From: Thermoproteota archaeon
GTDB taxonomy: Archaea > Thermoproteota > Thermoprotei > Thermoproteales > Thermocladiaceae
Direction: 5' to 3'
Length of the DNA stretch: 32,505 bases
Assembly (NCBI GenBank): GCA_013153275.1
Contig: JAADER010000030.1
Coordinates: 1-32,505, forward strand
A program made the position numbers and the translations under genes. Shown here in pieces: positions 14,042 through 21,215 of this stretch; within the stretch, counting starts at the first letter, position 1, and each line of letters starts with the position of its first letter. The notes beneath the pieces were generated by a model, which was not told the origin of the DNA, searched no databases, and saw only the letters and a program-made list of their open reading frames with translations.

Positions 14042-15670
14042 GTGAGTAAGAAACTAATTGGCGTAATAATCGGAGTAATAATAGCTATAATATGTATAGC
14101 TGGGGCAGCATACTACCTAACCTGCACGAGACATCAGGTAGTACATGTAACTAAGACTAATGTAACTCATGTAACAGCTCCGAAACAGGTCGTAATAGTT
14201 ATAGGAACAACAGACACAGTAACTCACCTTGACCCAAGATTAGCATATGATTTCATGTCTTGCGAAGTAGTGTACAATGTTTTTGACACTCTTGTAAGAT
14301 ATAACTCAACTACAGGAAAATTTGAGCCCTGGCTAGCATATAAGTGGGTAGTCAAAGACAACGGTACAGTATGGATATTCTATCTACGTAAAGGAGTAAA
14401 GTTCCAGAACGGTGAGGAGCTGACAGCCGAGGACGTTGTATATGCCATAAAGAGCGCAATCAAGGAAGGAACAGAGCCCTCATGGATGCTTCAGATGGTG
14501 TTCAAAGATGTTAAAGCAATAGGAAAGTACGAGGTCGAGTTCATAGTGAAGGCACCAGCACTAGTGCTACCCGTGCTCTCGTTCACCGTTGCCGCACCCA
14601 TACCTAAGGACGTTGCTGAGAAGATGGGCAGCCAGTTTGACCTCCATCCAGTAGGCACAGGACCTTTCGAAGTGGTCAAGTTCGTGCCAGGTCAGTACAT
14701 CATTCTTAAGAGATTTGACGATTACTGGAACAAGAAGTTCCTACCTAAGGCTGATGAGATAATAATAAGGTTCTTCAAGGACCCGAACTCCATGGTGATG
14801 GCTCTCGAGAAGGGAAGCATAGATATAGCATATAGGCACATACCTATACAGGACCTGGTCTCGCTTGAGAAGAACCCGAACCTGGTCGTATATAAGGGAT
14901 TCCCACCCTTCATAAGGTATCTAGTCATAGCTACAGAGAAGGTCAGAGACGTACGAGTACGTAGAGCACTCGCATACCTGATATATAATCTCGCTCTTCC
15001 GAAAATAATAAACGACATATTCCACGGATACGCAAAGCCGCTCTACAGCATGGTCACACCAGTTCTCAAACTCTTCTACGTACCTGTGTTCAAGATATAT
15101 GTCCTGAACAACACTAAGAAGGCGATAGAGATCGCTGACAAGCTACTAACAGAGGCAGGATACAGTCGGACTCACAAGCTGACTCTAGTGTTAGGATATA
15201 CGACAGATCACTATGGTCCACTAGAGGCATATGTTGCACAAGCCATAAAGAGCGCACTAGAGGCGTCAGGCATGATAAACGTGAAGGTCATAGGAGAGGA
15301 GTGGGGAACGTTCATACAGGACAGTGCTAAAGCAAGAAAGTTCGACATATTCCTCCTAGGATGGTATCCCGACTACCTTGGACCAAGCGACTACCTGATG
15401 TTCTTCCTACACAGCGGATATGATAAGACTACAACAGACTACAATAACACTCTAGTAGACAAGCTCCTAGACGAGGCTATAAGGACCCCAGACCTCAAGA
15501 AGAGGATAGAGCTCTATCGTGAGGTTCAGGAGATAATGGCCAAGGACGTACCTGTGATACCACTGTGGATACCTATATATGAGTACGTTCTAGTTGCTAG
15601 AAAGGATGTCAAGGGAGTGTATCTGGATCCCTCAGGAGTGCTCTGGTTCTACAGCCTATACAAGGGGTAA
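14042..15670 (+). CDS. dppA: Peptide/solute-binding protein DppA (SBP_bac_5 family)
   Basis: A 542-residue extracytoplasmic binding protein of the peptide/nickel family. Residues 5-27 form one hydrophobic segment that serves as signal or membrane anchor, followed by a short Thr/Val-rich linker with Asn-x-Thr sites that may be glycosylated. Family landmarks are THLDPRLAYD, EPWLAYKW, LRKGVKFQNGEELTAEDVVYA and HPVGTGPFEV. The tail has DIFLLGWYPDYLGPSDYL. It captures peptides or sugars outside the cell; the ligand is not predictable. The start is GTG with no ribosome binding site but a well-placed TATA box. Confidence 0.92.
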   Translation: MSKKLIGVIIGVIIAIICIAGAAYYLTCTRHQVVHVTKTNVTHVTAPKQVVIVIGTTDTVTHLDPRLAYDFMSCEVVYNVFDTLVRYNSTTGKFEPWLAYKWVVKDNGTVWIFYLRKGVKFQNGEELTAEDVVYAIKSAIKEGTEPSWMLQMVFKDVKAIGKYEVEFIVKAPALVLPVLSFTVAAPIPKDVAEKMGSQFDLHPVGTGPFEVVKFVPGQYIILKRFDDYWNKKFLPKADEIIIRFFKDPNSMVMALEKGSIDIAYRHIPIQDLVSLEKNPNLVVYKGFPPFIRYLVIATEKVRDVRVRRALAYLIYNLALPKIINDIFHGYAKPLYSMVTPVLKLFYVPVFKIYVLNNTKKAIEIADKLLTEAGYSRTHKLTLVLGYTTDHYGPLEAYVAQAIKSALEASGMINVKVIGEEWGTFIQDSAKARKFDIFLLGWYPDYLGPSDYLMFFLHSGYDKTTTDYNNTLVDKLLDEAIRTPDLKKRIELYREVQEIMAKDVPVIPLWIPIYEYVLVARKDVKGVYLDPSGVLWFYSLYKG

Positions 15671-15696
15671 TCGTTAAAGATCAAAAACATTCCTCT

Positions 15697-15710
15697 AAAT
15701 ATTTATATTT
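15697..15710 (+). promoter_or_regulatory. TATA element of dppB
   Basis: AAATATTTATATTT lies about 25-38 bases before the dppB ATG in the 64-base dppA-dppB gap, again suiting a leaderless mRNA. The operon thus seems to have three promoters: before dppD, dppA and dppB. Confidence 0.5.
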
Positions 15711-15734
15711 TGTTTACTATCATTCTTCAATATT

Positions 15735-16748
15735 ATGTCTCTCGCACGTTACGTGATAACTAGAGTAGCAACCGCTCCACTTCTAGTGATAATACTTTTA
15801 ACGATCACATTTATCATATTGAGAGTACTTCCAGGAAACCCTGTCACAGTGATACTTGGACCAAAGGCGAACCCAGCCTTCGTTAAGGAGGTGGAACATG
15901 AGCTAGGGCTAGATAAGCCTCTATGGCTTCAATATATTGACTTCCTGATAGATGCGTTCACGGGACATTTTGGAATATCGTATCGTTGGAGAGTACCTGT
16001 GAGCGAGCTTATATGGCCTAGAGTAGCTGCTACTGTTGAGCTCACTCTATACTCCTCGATAATAGCTATACTGCTGGCTCTGGTCGTTGCCCTGCTCTCG
16101 TCCAAGTTCAAGATATTTGACAAGTTTGCGAGACTGTATACTGTTGCAACATATGCGATACCGGTCTTCTGGCTTGGACTAATACTTCAGCTGATATTCG
16201 GAGTCTATTTGAAATGGTTTCCTACTAGTGGGAGAATAGATCCCGAGATCCTGATTCTACACCCTGTTCATCCTATAACTGGCCTACTAACTATAGATGC
16301 ACTGATAGAGGGGAACTGGCCGGTGTTCATAAACGCTCTAGAACATCTCGTGCTTCCAGCAGTCACGCTTGGATTCGTGATATCTGGAGTCATGTCACGT
16401 ACGTTGAGACAGGCAATGATAGAAGCGTTAACATCGGACTATGTACGTGCCGCTCGTGCTAGAGGGATACCTGAGAAGAGGATACTCATAAACTATGGTC
16501 TACGTAACGCTATAATACCATTCATAATAATTGCAGGACTACAGATAGCTCTCCTCCTAGGCGGAGCTGTGCTGACAGAGTCAACATTCGGATGGCCCGG
16601 TCTTGGGACGTTTCTTGTAGAGTCCATACTGGCGAGAGACTACAATGCTGTACAGGCAGCAATAGTGATCTACGCTTTCATTGTAGTGATAGTGAACACT
16701 GTTGTGGACATAATATACTCCTTAATAGATCCTAGAGTAAGATACTGA
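15735..16748 (+). CDS. dppB: Peptide ABC transporter permease DppB
   Basis: A 337-residue permease with about six membrane segments. The N-terminus (RYVITRVATAPLLVIILLTITFIILRVLPGNP, residues 5 onward) is typical of DppB, as is GLDKPLWLQYIDFL. The EAA loop near residue 235 reads YVRAARARGIPEKRIL and contacts the ATPases. It forms the translocation pore with dppC, whose gene starts ten bases downstream. Six membrane spans and length match the family. Confidence 0.94.
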   Translation: MSLARYVITRVATAPLLVIILLTITFIILRVLPGNPVTVILGPKANPAFVKEVEHELGLDKPLWLQYIDFLIDAFTGHFGISYRWRVPVSELIWPRVAATVELTLYSSIIAILLALVVALLSSKFKIFDKFARLYTVATYAIPVFWLGLILQLIFGVYLKWFPTSGRIDPEILILHPVHPITGLLTIDALIEGNWPVFINALEHLVLPAVTLGFVISGVMSRTLRQAMIEALTSDYVRAARARGIPEKRILINYGLRNAIIPFIIIAGLQIALLLGGAVLTESTFGWPGLGTFLVESILARDYNAVQAAIVIYAFIVVIVNTVVDIIYSLIDPRVRY

Positions 16749-16758
16749 CGGTGAGACC

Positions 16759-17610
16759 ATGAACATACTTGACCTCCTACTCAGACTGAGATTCTTCAGA
16801 AGATTCAGACCTAATGCACTGGTGATAACGGGACTTGCAATAATAATCGCACTAGTCATGCTTGCTATTTTAGCACCATACTTGACACCTTACGATCCTA
16901 CAGCAGAGGTAGCTCAACCATATATACCTCCCTTCGTAAATCCAAGCCATCCACTAGGAACGAACTTCCTCGGTCAGGACGTGTGGGCAAGACTCGTATA
17001 TGGTGCTAGGAATAGCCTCATGGTTGCTCTCTTAGCTGTCGCAATAGCAGCAGCCGTGGGAGTACCTCTAGGCTTACTGTCAGGATACGTAGGTGGAGTT
17101 CTGGATAGAGTTCTGACCTTCCTAATGGATAGCATGTATGCTTTTCCAGGAATAATACTAGCAATGATAATATCGTTCGTTCTAGGAGCGGGACTCATAA
17201 ATGTTGCACTATCACTAGCAGTAATATACATACCAACCTACTTCAGAGTCGTGAGAGGAACAACATTGACAGTAAAAGAACAACTTTACGTAGAAGCGGC
17301 TAGAGCAGCTGGAGCACCATTGATGACCACATTGAGATACTATGTCGCACCAAACGTCGTACCAGTCGCAGTACCGGTTCTTGCACTAAACTTCGCTGAC
17401 GCAATAATAACGGAGGCTGGACTCAGCTTTCTGGGAGTTGGACTGCCACCAACACAGCCAGACTGGGGTGTAGATCTCTCGTTGTCTAGAGGTGACATAG
17501 TACATGGAGTGTGGTGGACAACGTTCTTTCCAGGACTGATGATATTTATCGCAACATTAGGATTTTTACTGCTGGGAGAGGGACTGTCCGAGGTTGTGAG
17601 AGGAGGGTAG
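16759..17610 (+). CDS. dppC: Peptide ABC transporter permease DppC
   Basis: A 283-residue permease with six membrane spans. Typical DppC features are the N-terminal anchor helix, LAPYLTPYDPT, HPLGTNFLGQDVWARLVYGARNS and the EAA loop YVEAARAAGAPLMTTL. The C-terminus GLSFLGVGLPPTQPDWG is the strong family signature. A GGTGAG-like sequence precedes the ATG. It ends three bases from the stop of uS8 on the opposite strand. Confidence 0.95.
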   Translation: MNILDLLLRLRFFRRFRPNALVITGLAIIIALVMLAILAPYLTPYDPTAEVAQPYIPPFVNPSHPLGTNFLGQDVWARLVYGARNSLMVALLAVAIAAAVGVPLGLLSGYVGGVLDRVLTFLMDSMYAFPGIILAMIISFVLGAGLINVALSLAVIYIPTYFRVVRGTTLTVKEQLYVEAARAAGAPLMTTLRYYVAPNVVPVAVPVLALNFADAIITEAGLSFLGVGLPPTQPDWGVDLSLSRGDIVHGVWWTTFFPGLMIFIATLGFLLLGEGLSEVVRGG

Positions 17611-17613
17611 TTA

Positions 17614-18006
17614 CTAATATACGTACGCTAGAAGTACTCCTCCTACCTTGTTCTGTTTCGCCTCTATGTGACTCATGACTCCTCTAGAGGTCGATATTAT
17701 GAGGATTCCTACATCTCTCGATGGCAGGTACTTCTCCTCCCATCTACTTATGTCTCGATACTTGACTGGGAACCTGGGCTTGATAACTCCACAGTCGTTT
17801 ATCTTTCCGAGCATGTGCACTATGAACTTTCCTCCTCTCCCATCATCTATGTACTCTATCTCTCCAATATATCCATACCTCTGCATCACTCTGAGAACGT
17901 TACCTACAAGCTTAGATATGGGCCAGATAGTTACCTGCTTATGTCCTCTAGCCTCCGCATTCTTAAGCATCACCATCGCATTTGCAAGCACGTCAAGCAG
18001 CACCAT
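17614..18006 (-). CDS. rps8: Small ribosomal subunit protein uS8
   Basis: With the ATG at 18006 ([18 protein letters not shown]) the product is 130 residues, the standard archaeal uS8 length. The frame runs open upstream to an ATG at 18096, but those 30 extra residues do not resemble uS8 and would run into an sRNA gene, so I place the start at 18006. Further signatures are [21 protein letters not shown] and the C-terminal [12 protein letters not shown]. uS8 binds helix 21 of 16S rRNA and in many organisms autoregulates the spc operon. It stands alone here, without uL5/uS14 before or uL6 after it. Confidence 0.93.
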   Translation of the reverse strand: MVLLDVLANAMVMLKNAEARGHKQVTIWPISKLVGNVLRVMQRYGYIGEIEYIDDGRGGKFIVHMLGKINDCGVIKPRFPVKYRDISRWEEKYLPSRDVGILIISTSRGVMSHIEAKQNKVGGVLLAYVY

Positions 18007-18059
18007 GTTGAAGAGGACTAGGAGAACTTTCTTAAAAAAGCTTTTCGTAGACATACCTA

Positions 18060-18110
18060 GTGATGAGCAATCCCGTCGCTGAGAAGGTGAGGACATTTTC
18101 GGGGAACTGA
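18060..18110 (+). ncRNA. Box C/D guide sRNA
   Basis: Box C GTGATGA (18060-18066), D' CTGA (18079-18082), C' AGGTGA (18085-18090, degenerate) and D CTGA (18107-18110). Guides are GCAATCCCGTCG before D' and GGACATTTTCGGGGAA before D. By the N+5 rule the methylated bases are the G of CGACG in CGACGGGATTGC and the C of TTCCC in TTCCCCGAAAATG. It sits in the 150 bases between the divergent uS8 and radical SAM genes, on the strand of the latter, and could be part of its upstream transcript. Targets were not verified. Confidence 0.8.
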
Positions 18111-18156
18111 CGTAGGTTTTATAACTTCTCGCGAGATAGTACTAATGTAAAGGCTT

Positions 18157-19854
18157 GTGAAGATACTGCTAGTTGATGGATACAGTGATGAGCCAGCAGG
18201 TCTAGGAGTACCACCATACATAGACGTCTACCCGAGATATATTGCCGGAGCGATATGGAGCGTAGATAGCTCGATAGAGGTCAGATACGTCACTATAGAC
18301 GACTTGAGAAGAGACCTCACAATACTGAGAGACGAGTGGAAGATCATGATAGTGATAGCTGGAGTAACTACTCCAGGAAAATACTTGAAGTACTCTCCTA
18401 TAACCTTCGAGGAGATAGTTAGAATAAGTAACCTAGCTAGATCAAGACTTAGAATACTCTGCGGCCCTGTTGCACGGTTCGGCTACATATCTGAGGGAGG
18501 CGACATCGCGGTCGATCCTTCAATTTTCAGGAGATATTATGACCTCGTGATATCTGGCGATCCTGATCTGGTAATATATGATCTTCTCCGGTCCTCTCTA
18601 GATATGGGTAAGATCGATCCTTCGGAGATACATGAGGATGATAGCTTAATAAACATATTTGCTGTTAAGGGCTCGAGAATAGTTGTTCAGCATCCATGTT
18701 ACGGTAAGAATCTTATAGCCGAGATAGAGACCTACAGATCATGTCCGAGATATGTTACAGGAGGCTGCAGCTTCTGCATCACTGTCAGAAGAGGAGTACC
18801 ATTAATGAGAGACGTTAGAGGAGTTGTCAGAGAAGTGGAGGCTCTGTGTAGAGCTGGTGTGAAAAATTTCAGAATAGGTAGACAGGCAGATATATTAACA
18901 TACTTCTCTAAAGATGTTGGAAAACTTGAGTTCCCGAGACCGAGACCTGACATCATTGAGAGACTATTTCACGGTATCAGAAGCGTAGCCAGAGGACTAG
19001 AGGTCCTCCACATAGACAATGTTAATCCGGGAACGATATATCACTGGCCTATAGAGAGCATAGAGTGTCTGAAGATAATAATGATGTATCACACTCCCGG
19101 AGATGTAGCGGCGATGGGTGTAGAGACTGCAGATCCAAGAGTGGTCAAGATAAATAATCTGAAGGTGAGTCCAGAAGAGGCGTATGAGGCTGTGAAGATA
19201 GTGAGCAAGCTAGGAGATGTACGTGGATGGAATGGTATGCCTCACCTGCTTCCGGGAATAAACTTTGTTCTAGGACTTCCAGGAGAGACTAAGGAGACCT
19301 ATGATCTTAATAGAGACTTTCTTAAAAAACTTCTTGAAAACAATATAAAAGTTCGTAGAGTGAACATAAGACTTGCAGCAGTATTTCCCGGGACACCATT
19401 GTGGGCTCATAGAGACACTGTATACAGAAACTTGAGAAGACATAGAAAGTATATAGAGTCCTTCAGATACTGGGTCCGCCACGTGTTCGATATCGAGAAC
19501 CTTCAGAGAATTCTTCCAAGAGGATCAATTCTGAAGAACCTTTTCACTGAGATTCATGATAGAGAAGGAACATACTGTAGACAGGTAGGGTCTTACCCGC
19601 TCATAGTATACGTTCCAGAGAAGCTCGAGCTTGAACGTTGGATAGATATAATAGTCGTAGATCATCTGCCTAGATCAGTCATAGGCGTACCATATCCCGT
19701 AGATATAAATAGGGCGCCCGTCAAACTTCTTAAGAAGATCCCCGGAATGAGCGAGGATAAACTCAGAACAGTGATAGCAAGGAGACCTATAGAGAATGCG
19801 GAGGATCTTAAGAAGCTACTCGGTGATTCGTGTAGATATTTCAAGCTTAGGTGA
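18157..19854 (+). CDS. Radical SAM protein with C-terminal helix-hairpin-helix (COG1031-like)
   Basis: A 565-residue protein matching the archaeal COG1031 group, radical SAM enzymes with a C-terminal HhH domain. N-terminal residues 1-140 resemble a B12-binding-like fold. The iron-sulfur motif is C196-PRYVTGG-C204-SF-C207 (spacing 7 and 2). The barrel includes [10 protein letters not shown] and the [15 protein letters not shown] strand. Residues from about 517 ([18 protein letters not shown]) form a ComEA-type HhH that usually binds nucleic acid, so the substrate could be an RNA. The reaction is unknown. It starts at GTG with AAAGG nine bases upstream. Its TGA stop lies in box C of the next sRNA. 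Confidence 0.88.
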   Translation: MKILLVDGYSDEPAGLGVPPYIDVYPRYIAGAIWSVDSSIEVRYVTIDDLRRDLTILRDEWKIMIVIAGVTTPGKYLKYSPITFEEIVRISNLARSRLRILCGPVARFGYISEGGDIAVDPSIFRRYYDLVISGDPDLVIYDLLRSSLDMGKIDPSEIHEDDSLINIFAVKGSRIVVQHPCYGKNLIAEIETYRSCPRYVTGGCSFCITVRRGVPLMRDVRGVVREVEALCRAGVKNFRIGRQADILTYFSKDVGKLEFPRPRPDIIERLFHGIRSVARGLEVLHIDNVNPGTIYHWPIESIECLKIIMMYHTPGDVAAMGVETADPRVVKINNLKVSPEEAYEAVKIVSKLGDVRGWNGMPHLLPGINFVLGLPGETKETYDLNRDFLKKLLENNIKVRRVNIRLAAVFPGTPLWAHRDTVYRNLRRHRKYIESFRYWVRHVFDIENLQRILPRGSILKNLFTEIHDREGTYCRQVGSYPLIVYVPEKLELERWIDIIVVDHLPRSVIGVPYPVDINRAPVKLLKKIPGMSEDKLRTVIARRPIENAEDLKKLLGDSCRYFKLR

Positions 19855-19900
19855 TGAGTACACGCCCTTGGCGATAGATGAGCGGAGTGGCCAAGTCTGA
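19851..19900 (+). ncRNA. Box C/D guide sRNA (candidate)
   Basis: Box C GTGATGA (19851-19857) contains the TGA stop of the radical SAM gene; C' is AGATGA (19876-19881) and D is CTGA (19897-19900). D' is poor (GCGA, 19871-19874). The guide before D is GCGGAGTGGCCAAGT, predicting methylation of the G in target ACTTGGCCACTCC. It is convergent with the minus-strand sRNA at 19957-19908, with seven bases between the two D boxes. The weak D' box lowers confidence, but a single-guide sRNA needs only C and D. Confidence 0.6.
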
Positions 19901-19907
19901 CCATATG

Positions 19908-19957
19908 TCAGAACCCCCAACCATCCTCATCCCTTCAGAAATGATGTCCCTCATCAT
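19908..19957 (-). ncRNA. Box C/D guide sRNA
   Basis: On the minus strand: box C ATGATGA (19957-19951), D' CTGA (19938-19935), C' GGATGA (19932-19927, one mismatch) and D CTGA (19911-19908). Guides are GGGACATCATTT before D' and GGATGGTTGGGGGTT before D. Predicted methylation sites are the G of AAATG in AAATGATGTCCC and the third C of AACCC in AACCCCCAACC. The TGA stop of the protein gene upstream on the same strand is part of box C, the same arrangement as on the plus strand a few bases away. Confidence 0.78.
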
Positions 19958-20520
19958 CTCTCTAGCTCCTGTGCAATGTTCAAAAGTTTGAGCAAGTAGT
20001 AGAGAAGCTCACTTCTGCTTAATCTTCTCCTAATCTTGAGAGTATGTTGTTGACCGGTGCCCCACTTTCTCCATACTGGCTCCACAGCATTAAGCTCCTC
20101 GAGAGCTCTTATCACCCTTATTAGCTCGACTGTCGCTCTCCCTCGAAGCTTCTCTCTAGACCTTATATGATCAAACCACTGTCCCTCACTTATCGAGGAT
20201 AGAATTCTCATGAACTTTCTACAACGTTCAGCTATCTCGGGTCTCTCACTATATGATGGTCTCACCCTTCTTAGAGATACATCAAACAACGATTGCTCAA
20301 CCTCATATATCTTGTCTATTCCTAAAAAGCTCACAACGTTGTTGATAATATCTAGAGCCTCCTTATCCGGCTCCTCTACAAGATATACGACACAGGCGTC
20401 AGCATCTCGAGATCCCGTCACTATATATCCTACCCTTGTCCTAATTATAAGAATGTTCTCGTATCCTCTCTGTCTTAATTTTCCCGTAACTCTACGAAGT
20501 AGATCTTTATCGGACCTCAT
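19954..20520 (-). CDS. Hypothetical protein, 188 residues
   Basis: A charged soluble protein without membrane segments. Residues 20-90 look like an alternating alpha/beta domain (NILIIRTRVGYIVTGSRDADACVVYLV, then helix and KIYEVEQSLFDVSLRRV). Residues 95-188 are helical and basic and could hold a winged-helix-like or helical bundle domain (VELIRVIRALEELNAVEP). I do not recognise the family. It overlaps the preceding gene by 14 bases and belongs to a minus-strand operon with a 57-residue zinc protein and a 157-residue unknown protein. The operon ends in a C/D sRNA whose box C includes this gene's stop. Confidence 0.65.
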   Translation of the reverse strand: MRSDKDLLRRVTGKLRQRGYENILIIRTRVGYIVTGSRDADACVVYLVEEPDKEALDIINNVVSFLGIDKIYEVEQSLFDVSLRRVRPSYSERPEIAERCRKFMRILSSISEGQWFDHIRSREKLRGRATVELIRVIRALEELNAVEPVWRKWGTGQQHTLKIRRRLSRSELLYYLLKLLNIAQELER

Positions 20521-20980
20521 TATCTGTCATTGATCTAAGAATCTCCTCGAACGTCTCTATAATGAGTTCGGGCGTGTATCCTGATTTTGATTTCTTTAGT
20601 TTCTTAGAGATCTCTCCTGAACTTATATTCACAGTTCTTGTGGATATTCTCACTGTAGCCTTCTTCATCAAGTCAACATATGGTTCGTATCTCAGTCTCT
20701 TTTTTCTAAAATTGTACTTAAACTCTCCTAGAAACGTGTAATATCTTGACTGTGTCATATCTGACACTATGTTCATTATAGATATGAAGGCTCTGAGAAG
20801 TATGACATATTTCTCAACATTTTCAAGAACTCTTGTATATCCCTGCTTGACCAGTGCCACATACTGTGTCCCAGCTATGTCCTGAATAGTGAACAGGTTC
20901 TTACCGTAGACTATGCTTAATGATCTGACTCCGTGATCCCTGGTGATCGCTATGAGACCTTTAGCAACGATGGAAGACAT
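20507..20980 (-). CDS. Hypothetical protein, 157 residues
   Basis: A basic soluble protein with no recognised motif. Residues 1-55 are predicted strand-rich (GLIAITRDHGVRSLSIVYGKNLFTIQDIAG), the middle is helical (VILLRAFISIMNIV), and residues 85-135 are rich in Lys and Arg (YNFRKKRLRYEP), compatible with nucleic acid binding, which is inference from charge. It starts 16 bases after the zinc protein gene, with GGAG in the spacer as a ribosome binding site, and overlaps the downstream gene by 14 bases, so the three genes are a translationally coupled set. Confidence 0.65.
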   Translation of the reverse strand: MSSIVAKGLIAITRDHGVRSLSIVYGKNLFTIQDIAGTQYVALVKQGYTRVLENVEKYVILLRAFISIMNIVSDMTQSRYYTFLGEFKYNFRKKRLRYEPYVDLMKKATVRISTRTVNISSGEISKKLKKSKSGYTPELIIETFEEILRSMTDNEVR

Positions 20981-20996
20981 CTCGAGGTTCTCCTTC

Positions 20997-21170
20997 TTAC
21001 CTCATCTCTAGAGGAGTCTGGTCTGCCGGGCATTTTCCGAAGGTCTTTCTATAACATGTTGGGCAGTATAGTGCACCACATTTTGGGCATCTATAGTACT
21101 CGTCGAACCTGTATATTCTCTTTCCGCATCTCCAGCATCTACCTATCATTAAGGTCTTTGGAACGTACAT
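20997..21170 (-). CDS. 57-residue zinc-binding protein (short ORF)
   Basis: A short gene encoding 57 residues with seven cysteines: C12-x2-C15, C28-x2-C31, C36-x2-C39 and C47. The pairs fit one or two zinc sites of zinc-ribbon or treble-clef type (CWRCGKRIYRF, RCPKCGALYCPTC). It begins MYVPKTLMIG and ends in DQTPLEMR. The ATG is preceded by GGAG six bases upstream and by a TATA-like element at 21198-21207. It heads the operon with the 157- and 188-residue unknown proteins. Small zinc-ribbon proteins in archaea often act with transcription or RNA-processing machinery; no specific role can be assigned. Confidence 0.8.
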   Translation of the reverse strand: MYVPKTLMIGRCWRCGKRIYRFDEYYRCPKCGALYCPTCYRKTFGKCPADQTPLEMR

Positions 21171-21197
21171 GTTGTCTCCATATAGGTTAAGTAGGTC

Positions 21198-21207
21198 TTT
21201 TAAATAT
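21198..21207 (-). promoter_or_regulatory. TATA element of the zinc-protein operon
   Basis: ATATTTAAAA on the minus strand, centred about 32 bases before the ATG at 21170. In the plus direction it lies too close to the ATG of the divergent gene at 21216 to serve it with normal spacing. Confidence 0.45.
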
Positions 21208-21215
21208 GTTCTCTC

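Noticed and set aside
18007-18096. N-terminal extension of uS8 starting at the ATG at 18096
   Set aside because: The 30 added residues do not resemble uS8, the family starts at the M-V-L-L-D position, and the region carries a C/D sRNA on the other strand.
19882-19930. Segment GCGGAGTGGCCAAGT followed by TCTGAC/GTCAGA hairpin looks like the D-arm side of a tRNA
   Set aside because: No matching acceptor stem, no T-arm with TTCRA and no 7-base anticodon loop. The same bases are better explained by two convergent box C/D sRNAs.
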